DNA of 64,000 nucleotides from Pseudomonas sp. R5-89-07 (GTDB lineage Bacteria > Pseudomonadota > Gammaproteobacteria > Pseudomonadales > Pseudomonadaceae). Below are positions 25,330 through 34,446 of this stretch, piece by piece. The position numbers were made by a program, and so were the translations under genes. The notes under the pieces are model-generated. The model had not been told where the DNA came from. It saw only the letters and a program-made list of their open reading frames with translations, and did no database searches. Every line of letters starts with the position of its first letter. Within the stretch, counting starts at the first letter, position 1. The DNA is taken from assembly GCF_003851685.1 (NCBI RefSeq), contig NZ_CP027727.1, positions 2,604,001 through 2,668,000 of the forward strand, read 5' to 3'.

Positions 25330-25923
25330 TTATGCTTTTGCCATGATCGATGTAAACAATGGCGACTCCAGAAACCGCTGCAACCACGCCTGTAGCCGTG
25401 GATATGGCGTGCCTGCAAACCACTCGCGATCGACATGGGCAAACTGGCGCACGAACGGTGCGACGGCCGCGTCCGCCAGGCTCAGGTGCGCGGCGAGCAA
25501 ATAGTCACGGTCCGCCAGCAAATCCTCCAGACGCTGCAAGAACACCTCGCCCTCGGCCCGATAATGCACCATCGGCTGTTCCGGGTAGCGCTCGGCGTAC
25601 TTGTATCGATTCAAGTGATGTTTGAACCCCTGATCATTCTCGGCGATCAACGCCAGCACCGCAGGGTCGCCTTGCAGCAGCCAATCGTCGGGATCGTTTT
25701 GCGCCAACGCCCACTGCATGATGTCCAGGCTTTCCTCGATCACCCGACCCTCCACACTCAACACCGGTACCGTGCCCTTGGGCGACAACGCCAGCATTTC
25801 GGCCGGCTTGGCCTTGAGGCTCACTTCGACGATGTCTACCGCTACGCCTGCATAGCGCAACGCCAACCGTGCGCGCATTGCATAGGGGCAGCGCCGGAAC
25901 GAATACAGCAGCACTTCGCTCAT
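25330..25923 (-). CDS. glutathione S-transferase family protein
   Basis: This 197-residue protein has a thioredoxin-fold N-terminus beginning VLLYSFRRCPYAMRARLAL, with RRCPYAMR matching the Cys-type active site of omega/beta-like transferases, then the cis-proline and glutathione site PKGTVPVL and VIEESLDIMQW, and an all-helical C-terminal half. It probably conjugates or reduces thiols. It overlaps the sbcC stop by four bases (ATGA) although read after it, so it belongs to the sbcDC transcript. Confidence 0.85.
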   Translation of the reverse strand: MSEVLLYSFRRCPYAMRARLALRYAGVAVDIVEVSLKAKPAEMLALSPKGTVPVLSVEGRVIEESLDIMQWALAQNDPDDWLLQGDPAVLALIAENDQGFKHHLNRYKYAERYPEQPMVHYRAEGEVFLQRLEDLLADRDYLLAAHLSLADAAVAPFVRQFAHVDREWFAGTPYPRLQAWLQRFLESPLFTSIMAKA

Positions 25924-28900
25924 TTGACCTCCAGGGTGCTCAAGCCGTTGCCCTGGCGTTTGACCTGGATCTGCACCGGGATGCGCTCGTGCATTTCCTG
26001 CACATGGGAAATCACCGCCACCTTGCGGCCCTGGGCCTGCAGGCCGTCGAGGGCGTCCATGGCCAGTTGCAGCGACTCGGGGTCCAGGCTGCCGAAACCT
26101 TCGTCGATAAACAGCGACTCGATCTTCAGTGTGCTCGACGCCATCGACGCCAGGCCCAGGGCCAGGGCCAGCGAGACCAGGAACGTCTCGCCACCGGACA
26201 ACGAATGTACCGAGCGCAATTCATCGCCCATTTCCGTGTCCATCACCAGCAACCCGAGCATGCTGCCGCCGCGTTTGAGGCGATAGCGGCGCACCAGTTG
26301 GTGCAATTGCACGTTGGCGTGGTGCACCAACAGGTCGAGGTTGTAGGCCTGGGCGATCTTGCGGAAGGTGTCGCCGGTGGCCGAACCGATCAGCGCACTC
26401 AGGCGCGCCCAGCGCTGCCACTCGTCATAGGCCCTGGCGATCTGCTCGGCGAGGGCGTGGTTGGCGTCCTGGCGCCGCTGGTCTTCGGCCTGGCGCGCGC
26501 GCAATTCGGCGCAGTGTTTCTCGCTGTCGGCCAGCTGCTGATTGAGCGCGGCGAGGGCGGCGTCCAACTGCTCGGCGTCGAGGTTGCCATTGTGCTGGGC
26601 CTGGTGCCCGGCGAGGCGTTCCTCGCGCTCGTGCAGCAGGACCTTGGCCTGTTCCACGGCCTTTTCGCTGTGTTGCACCTGTTGGCGCAGTTGATTGACC
26701 TGCGCCTCATCAAAGGCCAGCAGGTGGGCCAGGCCGTCGTCGTCCAGTTCCGGGTGCTGGGCGCGCCATTCGCCCAGGCGCACGTCGAGGCTTAGCTGTT
26801 CGGCGGCCAATGCCTGCTGGCGTTCCTGTTGGGCTTTAAGGTCGGCGGTCAGCTGGATGAGGGCATCGTGCAGCGCTTGCAGCTGCTGGTTGGCGTCGAC
26901 TTCACTTTGGCGTGCCTGGTCCAGCGCCTGGTCCAGTTGCAGTTGCCATTGTTCGGCACTGGCGTGGTCGCCCAGCAGGCCACTGAGTGTTTCCTGCGCG
27001 GCCTGTTGCTGCCGGGCCAGATCAGCCACCTGCTGCTGCGCCGCATCCAGTTGCTGCTGGCGATGCTGCTGATGGGTCTGTTCCTTCTCGATGGCCTGCT
27101 GGCGCTCGTGCTGCTCAGCCAACTCATCGCGCTGGTGGCTCAATTGGTCGAGGCGCTGGCTGACCTGCTGGTCCAATTGCATGAAGGTCGCCGCCGGTTC
27201 GCTGCGTAATCCCTCCAGCGTCTCGGCCGGCAACAGGCCGGCAAAGGCGTTGAGTTCGGCCTCGAGGCGTTCGTGGTCGCTGGCCAGTTCGCGCTGCTGG
27301 TCCACCAGCAACTGGCGGGCTTGCTGGCTGGCGTCCTGCGCAGCTTGCAACTGTTGCTGCAAACGCCCGGCGTTTTGCTGCAGGTTGAGCAGGGCGCCTT
27401 GGCGCTGTTCATCCTGGCTGATGCTTTGTGTGAGCTGATCGAGTTGCTGGGCCAGCCAGGCGCTGCGTTTGGCGGCATCCTGGTTGAGCAGGGCGGCGGC
27501 GAGCGGATGCGCGTGCAGGCTCGGCGTGAGGCCTTGCTGTTGCGTCGCCAGTTGCTCCTGCTGTTGCAGAAACTCCTTTTGCTGGGCGATCAAACCGCCC
27601 ACTTCGCCACGCAGTTCGGTGAGCCTTTCCTTGAGGCTGTCCACGGCTTTCTGCGCCGTGGCTTCTTCGTTCTCGTCATGCCGGCCGAGGCTCTGCAGCA
27701 GCGCTTCAGGCTGGTGATACGGGTGTTCATGGCTGCCGCACACCGGGCACGGCTGGTCATCCTGCAACTGCTCGCGCAACTCCTCGACGCTGGCACTGCG
27801 GGCCAGGCGCTGGCGTTCCAGCAACTGCTTGGTCACCGTCAGGGTCTGCTCGGCCACGGCCAGTTCGGCCTTGGTGTGCAGGCCGGTCTGGTTCAGTTGT
27901 TCGCGTTGCTGCTGCGCGTGGGCCAGTTTTTGCGTGAGGGTGGCCGCCTGTTGATCCAGCTGCTGCTGGCTGTCCCATAGGCGCGTGAGGTCTTCGAAGG
28001 CGCGTTGCTGCTTGCGATTGTCTTGCAACAGGCTGGCGAGCAGCTGGATCTGCTCGGCGACGGCCTGCGGTTCGGCGCCGGCTTCCTGATACAGCAGGTT
28101 CAGCGCGTCGCGTTGCTGGGCGAACTGTTCGGCGGCGGCGGTGGCGCGCGCCTCAAGCTGCGCCAGCTCGGCCTGGCCCTTGTTCAGGCGATTGCCGACC
28201 AGCACCAACTGCTGCAGGCGGTCGCGGTAGGCGCTCCAGGCATCGCTCAACGGGGCAAGGTCGGCGCTGCGCTCAAGCTCGGCGGCCAGGCGTTGCAGGC
28301 GCTCGGCGACCTCGGCCTGTCTGGCTTGCAGGCCCGTGAGCAAGGCCTGGCCTTCGCTGCAGGCGCTTTCGTGCTGCTGCTTGTCCTCGGTGCGCTTGGT
28401 CAGCTCTCGGGTCAGGTGGGCGAGGGTGGTCTGTGCGTCGAAGGCTTGGCGCAACAAGGGCGCGGCGTTCGTCTGGTGGTGCTGGGCTTGGGCAAGTGCC
28501 GATCGGGCGCTGGCCTGCTGCTGTTGCGCCTGTTCCTGGCGGCTGTGCAGCGCGGTTTGCTGGTCAAGGTGCTGTTGAATCTGCTCGGCGAGCGGGGCCA
28601 GCAATGCGTCGAGTTCCGCGCGGCGTACGAAGTAGTGGCGCTGCGGGGCGAGCTGTTCCAGGCGCGTTAAATCCTGGCGTTGCTGGCCTTGGCTGTCCCA
28701 GTGTTGTTGGGCGTGTTGCAACTGCTCGGCGGCGCTTTGCTGGCGCTCCTGCCATTCGCCCAGTTCCTTGAGCCAGGTGTGTTGCAGCTCCAGCTGCTTG
28801 AGTTGGGCCTGCTGGCTCTTGAGCTGTTGTTGCGCCTGGGCCAGTTGCTGGTCGAGTTCGGCGCGGGCTTCGGGCGCCAGCGGCACCACGCCGGTGGCCT

Positions 28901-29558
28901 GGTCCTGCAACTGCTTGTGGGCGTCCCTGGCGTCCCTGGCCTTGTCGAAGGCGTGGCGCCCAAGCTGGGTGTAGAGCGCGGTGTCGGTGAGTTTTTCCAG
29001 CAGTTCGCTGCGCTCGTTGTCGTTGGCCTTGAGAAAGGCGCTGAACTCGCTCTGCGCCAGCAGCACGGCGCGGGTGAACTGCTCGAAGTTCAGGCCCAGG
29101 GCCAGTTCCAGCTGGGTCTTGTATTCGGTTTTCTGGCTGGCCAGCAGTTGCTCGCTGTCCAGGTCGATCAGGCTTTGGCGGCTGGCCTGCAACTTGCCGC
29201 TGGCCTTGTCGCGGGCGCGGTTGGCTTCCCAGCGCGCGCGGTAACGGCGGCCGCTGACACCGACGAAATCCACCTCGGCATAGCCGCCGCCGGTACCGCG
29301 ACGCAGCAGGGTGCGGGCATCGCCGATGGAAATATCGCTGTCGGCGTCCGGCATCTTCGCCTGGCCGGTATCGCCCAGGCGCGGCACCGCACCAAACAAC
29401 GCCAGGCACAAGGCATCGAGCAAGGTGCTTTTACCGGCGCCGGTGGGCCCGGTGATGGCGAACAGACCGGCGCTGGCCAGCGGTTCGGCGGTGAAGTCGA
29501 TTTCGAACGGCCCGGCCAGGGAGGCGAGGTTTTTCAGGCGGATCGCGAGGATCTTCAT
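25920..29558 (-). CDS. sbcC: exonuclease subunit SbcC (Rad50-like ATPase)
   Basis: This 1,212-residue SMC-like ATPase works with SbcD to open DNA hairpins and trim broken ends. The Walker A motif GPTGAGKST is at residues 36-44. Long glutamine-rich coiled-coil arms flank a zinc hook with CPVCG at residues 604-607. The ABC signature LSGGE is near 1,119 and Walker B (LFIDEGFGSLD) follows. Length and layout are complete. It overlaps sbcD by four bases (ATGA). The Gln/Leu-rich arms make its plus-strand complement unusually open in all frames, which should not be read as genes. Confidence 0.96.
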   Translation of the reverse strand: MKILAIRLKNLASLAGPFEIDFTAEPLASAGLFAITGPTGAGKSTLLDALCLALFGAVPRLGDTGQAKMPDADSDISIGDARTLLRRGTGGGYAEVDFVGVSGRRYRARWEANRARDKASGKLQASRQSLIDLDSEQLLASQKTEYKTQLELALGLNFEQFTRAVLLAQSEFSAFLKANDNERSELLEKLTDTALYTQLGRHAFDKARDARDAHKQLQDQATGVVPLAPEARAELDQQLAQAQQQLKSQQAQLKQLELQHTWLKELGEWQERQQSAAEQLQHAQQHWDSQGQQRQDLTRLEQLAPQRHYFVRRAELDALLAPLAEQIQQHLDQQTALHSRQEQAQQQQASARSALAQAQHHQTNAAPLLRQAFDAQTTLAHLTRELTKRTEDKQQHESACSEGQALLTGLQARQAEVAERLQRLAAELERSADLAPLSDAWSAYRDRLQQLVLVGNRLNKGQAELAQLEARATAAAEQFAQQRDALNLLYQEAGAEPQAVAEQIQLLASLLQDNRKQQRAFEDLTRLWDSQQQLDQQAATLTQKLAHAQQQREQLNQTGLHTKAELAVAEQTLTVTKQLLERQRLARSASVEELREQLQDDQPCPVCGSHEHPYHQPEALLQSLGRHDENEEATAQKAVDSLKERLTELRGEVGGLIAQQKEFLQQQEQLATQQQGLTPSLHAHPLAAALLNQDAAKRSAWLAQQLDQLTQSISQDEQRQGALLNLQQNAGRLQQQLQAAQDASQQARQLLVDQQRELASDHERLEAELNAFAGLLPAETLEGLRSEPAATFMQLDQQVSQRLDQLSHQRDELAEQHERQQAIEKEQTHQQHRQQQLDAAQQQVADLARQQQAAQETLSGLLGDHASAEQWQLQLDQALDQARQSEVDANQQLQALHDALIQLTADLKAQQERQQALAAEQLSLDVRLGEWRAQHPELDDDGLAHLLAFDEAQVNQLRQQVQHSEKAVEQAKVLLHEREERLAGHQAQHNGNLDAEQLDAALAALNQQLADSEKHCAELRARQAEDQRRQDANHALAEQIARAYDEWQRWARLSALIGSATGDTFRKIAQAYNLDLLVHHANVQLHQLVRRYRLKRGGSMLGLLVMDTEMGDELRSVHSLSGGETFLVSLALALGLASMASSTLKIESLFIDEGFGSLDPESLQLAMDALDGLQAQGRKVAVISHVQEMHERIPVQIQVKRQGNGLSTLEVK

Positions 29559-30796
29559 GGCTGTTCGCCCTCCTGTTGCACTTCCTGGAGCAGCACGGCG
29601 AAGTCCTTCAAGGTCTGTTCGTCCACTTCGCTGCCGTAGCTGTCCTGCCAGGCGCGGCTGAACAGCTCCTGGGGCGTGAGCTGGTCGAGTTCGACCAGGC
29701 GGCCTTCGTCGCCGTCTTCGCGCGGGCCAATGCCTGCGTATTCGGCGGCGATGCGCACCAGGCGCACGGCCTTGCCTTGCAGCGCGGTTTCGATCTGCTG
29801 GCGCAGGTCTGGCTGCGGTTCGTCGAGCAGCACCCGCACTTCCAGCCAGGGGTGACGCTGGGTTTCAGCGAGCAGGTCGATGTCGGGCAGCTCGGCCAGG
29901 GCCTTGAGAATATCCGCCAGCGGCGCCGCCTCCAGGCGCTGCAGGTTGACCGAGCGCGGAATCAGCAGCGGTTCGACGCTGACCAGCCTTTCGCCCTGAA
30001 ACAGCACGTCGAGAATTTGGTGCTTGTAGCCGATTTCGGAAAACGACAGCGGAATTGGCGAGCCGCTGTAGCGAATGCGCTCTTCGCCATTCACCTTTTG
30101 CGGCTTGTGCAGATGGCCCAGGGCAACGTAGCCGACACTTCTATCGAACAGGCTGGCCGGCAGCGCCTCGGCATTACCGATGATCAGGCTGCGCTCGGAG
30201 TCTTCCGACACCGAACCCCCGGCCATGTGCGCATGGCTGATGGCAATCAGCGCCTGGCCTTTGTTGCGCTTGGCGTTGGCGGCGGCAATCAGCCATTCAT
30301 GCACCTGGCCGATACCGCGCAGGTAGTCATCGCCCAGGTGTGCGCCGGTGACTTCCGCCGGCCGCAGGAAGGGCAGCGCCAGGCACCAGGCGGCGATCTT
30401 GCCTTTGGCGTTCGGCAGAGGGATCAGCAGGCGTTCGGCATCCAATTGGCCGTCATCCAGCCACAGCACGCGGCCCAACGCATGGGTGCGCAGACGGCGC
30501 ATCAGCGGGGCGGGCAGTTCGATGCGCGAACCGGAGTCATGATTGCCGGCAATCATCACAATCGTCAGGTTCGGGTTTTGTTCGTGGGCGCCGATGATGA
30601 AGTCATACAGCCGCTCCTGCGCCTTGAGCGGCGGGTTGACCGTGTCGAAGATATCGCCGGCGATCAGCAGCGCATCCGGGCGCTCGGCCTTCAACTGGCC
30701 GAGCAGCCATTCAAGGAAACAGGCGTGTTCGAAGTCGCGTTCCTGGCCGTGCAGGTTTTGCCCAAGGTGCCAGTCGGAGGTATGAAACAGACGCAA
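29555..30796 (-). CDS. sbcD: exonuclease subunit SbcD (Mre11-like nuclease)
   Basis: This 413-residue calcineurin-type phosphoesterase is the nuclease partner of SbcC. Metal-binding motifs are in order: HTSDWHLGQ, LIAGDIFDTVNPP, IAGNHDSGSR, and AISHAHM. The start codon is TTG at 30796, preceded by GGAG, which agrees with the conserved start of the family at the first residues RLFHTSDWHLG. It leads the sbcD-sbcC-gst unit, with a REPIN just upstream. Confidence 0.96.
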   Translation of the reverse strand: MRLFHTSDWHLGQNLHGQERDFEHACFLEWLLGQLKAERPDALLIAGDIFDTVNPPLKAQERLYDFIIGAHEQNPNLTIVMIAGNHDSGSRIELPAPLMRRLRTHALGRVLWLDDGQLDAERLLIPLPNAKGKIAAWCLALPFLRPAEVTGAHLGDDYLRGIGQVHEWLIAAANAKRNKGQALIAISHAHMAGGSVSEDSERSLIIGNAEALPASLFDRSVGYVALGHLHKPQKVNGEERIRYSGSPIPLSFSEIGYKHQILDVLFQGERLVSVEPLLIPRSVNLQRLEAAPLADILKALAELPDIDLLAETQRHPWLEVRVLLDEPQPDLRQQIETALQGKAVRLVRIAAEYAGIGPREDGDEGRLVELDQLTPQELFSRAWQDSYGSEVDEQTLKDFAVLLQEVQQEGEQP

Positions 30797-30876
30797 GGCG
30801 AACTCCGTGGAGAAGATGAAAAGGAGGGGAGTTTACCTGTTATGCGAACACGCTGCTTCAGGCGGCGCAGGTCAAG

Positions 30877-30965
30877 TGTGGGAGGGGGGTTGCTCCCGAT
30901 GGCGGTGTGTCAGTCAATACACCTGTCAGTGATCGATTGCCATCGGGGGCAAGCCCCCTCCCACA
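30877..30965. repeat. REPIN upstream of sbcD
   Basis: A complete inverted pair with small differences between arms (GGGGGGTTGCTCCCGAT on the left, ATCGGGGGCAAGCCCC on the right). It lies between the batD stop and the sbcD start, 80 bases from the latter, and probably limits read-through from the bat operon. Confidence 0.9.
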
Positions 30966-31069
30966 AGGATTTTGCGTTATGCCTGGGGCTGCAGGCACTC
31001 GAAGGCCCGGTCCGCCAAAGTGCGGGCCATTTCCAGCAGGCGATGCGGGTCAACTGTGGCGTCAGGAGA

Positions 31070-32710
31070 TTACTTGGGGTAGAGCGGCGGCAAGCTGGTG
31101 GTGTCGGTGGCCGGGTCTTGTTGGCGCTCGGCCACGGGGATGGCCTTGATCGCCCGCCACAGGTCTTCACCCAGCCAGTACTGGCCGCTTTCGCTGTATA
31201 ACGCGCCGTTCAAGCCGTCGAGTGCATCCGACAATGGCACGAACCGCGCCGCCATGTCGGCCAGGGTTTCCGGTTGCTGCCGGGCCCAGGCATCCAGGGC
31301 CTGGCGGGTGGCCTGGGGGTCGTTGGCCTGGGTGGCGCGCTTGAGGTCGTCGAGCAGAGTGCGTGGGCTCGGGCCGGTTTGCGCGGCGCGCTGCACGGCG
31401 GGTTGGCGGCGGGCGCGCCACCACAGGCCGAAGCCCAGCAAGGTGGTGCAGGCCAGCAGCAAGGTGCTGAGCTGCCAGAGCCACAGGCGCTCGTCATCCG
31501 GCGCGGTGATGACGGTCGGCGTGGCGGGCGTGTCCACCACCAGGCTCGGGTTGATCGCCACCTGCAAGGTGCGAGCGGGCAGGGTGGTGCGTTCAAGGTG
31601 GTCTTCGTGGGTGTTCCACCACACCACTTCCACCGCGGGCAGTTCCAGCGCACCGGCACGGGTTGGCACCAGGGCCTCGCGGTCCTCGCGGCTGCCGATC
31701 AGGCCGCGGTCGCTGGTCTGGTTGCCCAGTACCGGCTGATCCGGGTAGCGCCGCAGGCCGTTGACCTCAGTGCTGGGCAGCGCCGGCAGTTGCGCGCTGG
31801 ACAGGCCCTCGACCTTGACCGTGAGGCTGCGCGTCAGCGAGTCCCCGACCTGCACATGCTCGGGCGTGGGGTTCCAGGCTTCGTCCAGGCTCAGGCTGCG
31901 CGCCGGCAGCCATGGCGTGTCGGCGGGGTAGAACTCGGGCTTGGGCTTGACCGTCAACGCAAGCGGCGCCGAACTTGCGTGGATCAGCTTGCCCGGTTTG
32001 GTGCCTTGCAGCGTGTTCTCCTGAGGCGGTCGTGATTCCACCAAAGTGGCGCTGAACGTCTGCGCCGCAATCGTCAACGCGCCGCTGTGCTGCGGGTAAA
32101 TGGCATAGCGGGTTTCGATCACGCCATGGCGAATACTGTTGATGACTTTTTCATAAGTGCGCGACTCGCCCAGTTGCTCCACGCGCGCGTCGGGGATTTG
32201 CAGTGGCGTAAGGCTGCTGTCGTCATACAGCGACACCGAGTGGTACACGCGCACGGTCAACAGGGCCTGGGCCTGCACATAGACGCTGGTCTGGTCGAGG
32301 CTGGCTTCGACAAACACCGGCGCCAGCTCGGCGCTGGTGTTCTGGCTGGCGGTCTCTACAACCTGCAGGGTGATCGGCTGGGTCGTAAGTTCGCCCACTT
32401 GCAGCGGCGGGATCACCACGGTGCCGTTTTCCCGGGGCAGCAGGGTGATGATCCAGCGCGTGGTGGCGTGGTTATCGCCGCCCAGGGTGGTGAGCTGGTT
32501 GATCTGGCGCGTGCCGCTGACTTCGAACTGCGCATCCAGGGGTGACAGGTCGGGCTTGCCGAACTGGGTCACATCGCTGGATTCCACCGTCAGTTCCACC
32601 GTTTCCCCGGAGTTGAGCCGGCTGCGGTCGACGCTGGCGACCAGGTTCGCCGCCTGGGCGTGGCCTGCCGACAATGCGAGCATGAGCAGAAGGGTGGTGC
32701 GGCGGCTCAT
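31070..32710 (-). CDS. batD: BatD-like membrane protein (oxygen tolerance family)
   Basis: This 546-residue protein has a signal peptide (LLLMLALSAGHAQA), a large periplasmic part with repeated beta-rich domains (VDRSRLNSGETVELTVE, LPRENGTVVIPPLQVG, DQTSVYVQAQALLTVRVY), one membrane span near residues 425-445 and a short cytoplasmic tail ending LPPLYPK. It is the last gene of a six-gene operon with MoxR and von Willebrand A proteins and overlaps the gene before it by four bases. The family is tied to stress tolerance and complex maturation, but its exact job is not known. Confidence 0.85.
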   Translation of the reverse strand: MSRRTTLLLMLALSAGHAQAANLVASVDRSRLNSGETVELTVESSDVTQFGKPDLSPLDAQFEVSGTRQINQLTTLGGDNHATTRWIITLLPRENGTVVIPPLQVGELTTQPITLQVVETASQNTSAELAPVFVEASLDQTSVYVQAQALLTVRVYHSVSLYDDSSLTPLQIPDARVEQLGESRTYEKVINSIRHGVIETRYAIYPQHSGALTIAAQTFSATLVESRPPQENTLQGTKPGKLIHASSAPLALTVKPKPEFYPADTPWLPARSLSLDEAWNPTPEHVQVGDSLTRSLTVKVEGLSSAQLPALPSTEVNGLRRYPDQPVLGNQTSDRGLIGSREDREALVPTRAGALELPAVEVVWWNTHEDHLERTTLPARTLQVAINPSLVVDTPATPTVITAPDDERLWLWQLSTLLLACTTLLGFGLWWRARRQPAVQRAAQTGPSPRTLLDDLKRATQANDPQATRQALDAWARQQPETLADMAARFVPLSDALDGLNGALYSESGQYWLGEDLWRAIKAIPVAERQQDPATDTTSLPPLYPK

Positions 32711-34446
32711 CGAGTCTTGTCCTGATGTTGTTGCTGTTCGTACCAGAATTTACGTCGCAGCAGTTCACCGGGGTTGTCCGGGATCTGCTGCAGCCATTGC
32801 TCCAGCGCCTGGCGTTGCTCGCCTTCGAGGCTGGTATCGGCAGGGCGTAGCGGCGGCGTGGTGGTTTGTTCGTCGCCCAGTTCGCTGCCGGGCACTTCGT
32901 TACTGCCGGTTGGTGGCGTGGCGGCGGTGTCGGTCGTGCCGTTGCCGGCCTCGCCCTGGCCCTGGGAGGATTGCTCGCCGCCCTTGGCGTTTTGCCCGTC
33001 AGCGCCCGGTTGCGCAGTTTGGCCGGGTTGGGTGGTTTCGTCATCCTGGTTTTTTTCCGGTTCGTCGGGCTCCGATTGCGCTTGCTCCTGGAGCAGACGT
33101 TCAACCAGCGCCTTGTTTTTCAGGGCCGGTTGCAGGTCGGGCTGGGCTTCCAGGGCCTGTTCGTAGGCATCGATCGCCGCTTCCAGCGCGCCGGACCTGG
33201 CCAGGGCATTCCCCCGATTGTAGTGGGCATAGGCGTCGTCACCTTCGGCAAAGCGCTTGATGGCCTCGGCATAGTTACCGGCCTGGTACAGGGCCACGCC
33301 TTGCCATTGGCGGTCCTGGAAGCGTTCGGCGGCCTCGGCGGGGCGCTTTTTCTTGAGCAGGTACTGGCCTTGCTGGTCGGGGCGCAGCCACAGGTCCTGG
33401 AATTCGAAGGCGTAGCTGGGCTGCGGTGCGGCCATCAACAGCAGCGGCAGGCAAAACAGCCAGCCGCGGCGCCCGGCACAGGCGGCCAACAGCAGCAGCG
33501 GCAGGAGCAGCCAGTAGCCCTGATCGGCCCAGGTGTCCAGGCGCAGTAGCTGGCCGTCGTCGCGCAGGGCTTGCGGCGGGTCGAGCACGCCGAGTTGCCG
33601 CAGGTCTTTCTCGTCCAGGCGTGCGGCCCGGTAGCGGCCGCCCATTTCGCTGGCAAAGGCCTTCAAGGTCGGGCTGTCGAGGCGTGGGATCAGGATCGCG
33701 CCCTGTTCATCTTTCAAGAATTCGCCGCTTTCCTGGGTCACCGGCGTGCCTTCACGGCTGCCGATGCCGAGGATCGACAAGCTCGGCGCCTGGCTGCCTT
33801 GCAACAGCAGCCGGATACCCTGGCGCTCCTGCTTGGACAGCGACGAGCCGATCAGCAGCAGGCGCCCCTGGCCGAGGCCGCCGTGCTTGAGCAGCGCCAG
33901 GGCCTTTTCCACCGCCAGGTCGGCGCGGTGGCCGGGCTCGGGCATGATCGAGGGGCGCAGCGCTTCGAGCAGGTTGCGGCTGGTGGCCAGGTCATCCGAT
34001 AGCGGCACCAGGGTGTGGGCGCTGCCGGCATACACGACGATGGCGGTTTGCGCATCGGTGCGCGCTTGCAGCAAGTCATACAGCTTGCGCCGCGCCTGTT
34101 CGAGGCGGTTGGGCGGGCTGTCGGTGGCGAGCATTTGCGGGGTGAGTTCCAGCAGCACCACCAACGGGTCGGAAGGCTTCTGGCTGAGTTGTTCAACCCG
34201 TTGCCAACTGGGCCCCAGCAGCGCGAGCAACGCCAGCAGCCAGGCGATGCCCAGCACCACCCAGGGGGATTTGCTTTCGCGGCCGTTGCCGCCACTCAGC
34301 AGCACGGCATGGAACGCCGGCGGCAGGATGATCTGCCAGCGCCCGGCGCGCTTTTGCCGGTGCCACAGCTGCCACAGCAACCAGCCGAGCAGCGGCAGCA
34401 GCAACAGCCACCAGGGGCGCAACCAATGTGGCCACAAGGCGATCAT
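32707..34446 (-). CDS. batB: BatB/BatC-like VWA and TPR membrane protein
   Basis: This 579-residue protein combines a von Willebrand A domain (residues about 80-300), membrane spans at the N-terminus and near 310-345, and a TPR segment near 365-450 (FQDRQWQGVALYQAGNYAEAIKRF, AHYNRGNALARSGALEAAIDAYEQAL, in part) with an acidic, Gln/Gly-rich tail. The metal-site motif expected as DxSxS reads LELTPQM, so the usual metal ligands are missing. The ATG at 34446 overlaps the batA stop as ATGA, better than an in-frame ATG 14 codons earlier. The C-terminal TPR corresponds to BatC of other bacteria, fused to BatB here. Confidence 0.82.
   Translation of the reverse strand: MIALWPHWLRPWWLLLLPLLGWLLWQLWHRQKRAGRWQIILPPAFHAVLLSGGNGRESKSPWVVLGIAWLLALLALLGPSWQRVEQLSQKPSDPLVVLLELTPQMLATDSPPNRLEQARRKLYDLLQARTDAQTAIVVYAGSAHTLVPLSDDLATSRNLLEALRPSIMPEPGHRADLAVEKALALLKHGGLGQGRLLLIGSSLSKQERQGIRLLLQGSQAPSLSILGIGSREGTPVTQESGEFLKDEQGAILIPRLDSPTLKAFASEMGGRYRAARLDEKDLRQLGVLDPPQALRDDGQLLRLDTWADQGYWLLLPLLLLAACAGRRGWLFCLPLLLMAAPQPSYAFEFQDLWLRPDQQGQYLLKKKRPAEAAERFQDRQWQGVALYQAGNYAEAIKRFAEGDDAYAHYNRGNALARSGALEAAIDAYEQALEAQPDLQPALKNKALVERLLQEQAQSEPDEPEKNQDDETTQPGQTAQPGADGQNAKGGEQSSQGQGEAGNGTTDTAATPPTGSNEVPGSELGDEQTTTPPLRPADTSLEGEQRQALEQWLQQIPDNPGELLRRKFWYEQQQHQDKTR

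Noticed and set aside
26700..29650. Long open frames on the plus strand opposite sbcC and sbcD.
   Set aside because: They arise from the Gln/Leu-rich coiled-coil codons of sbcC on the other strand; the sbcC reading has complete Walker, hook and signature motifs.
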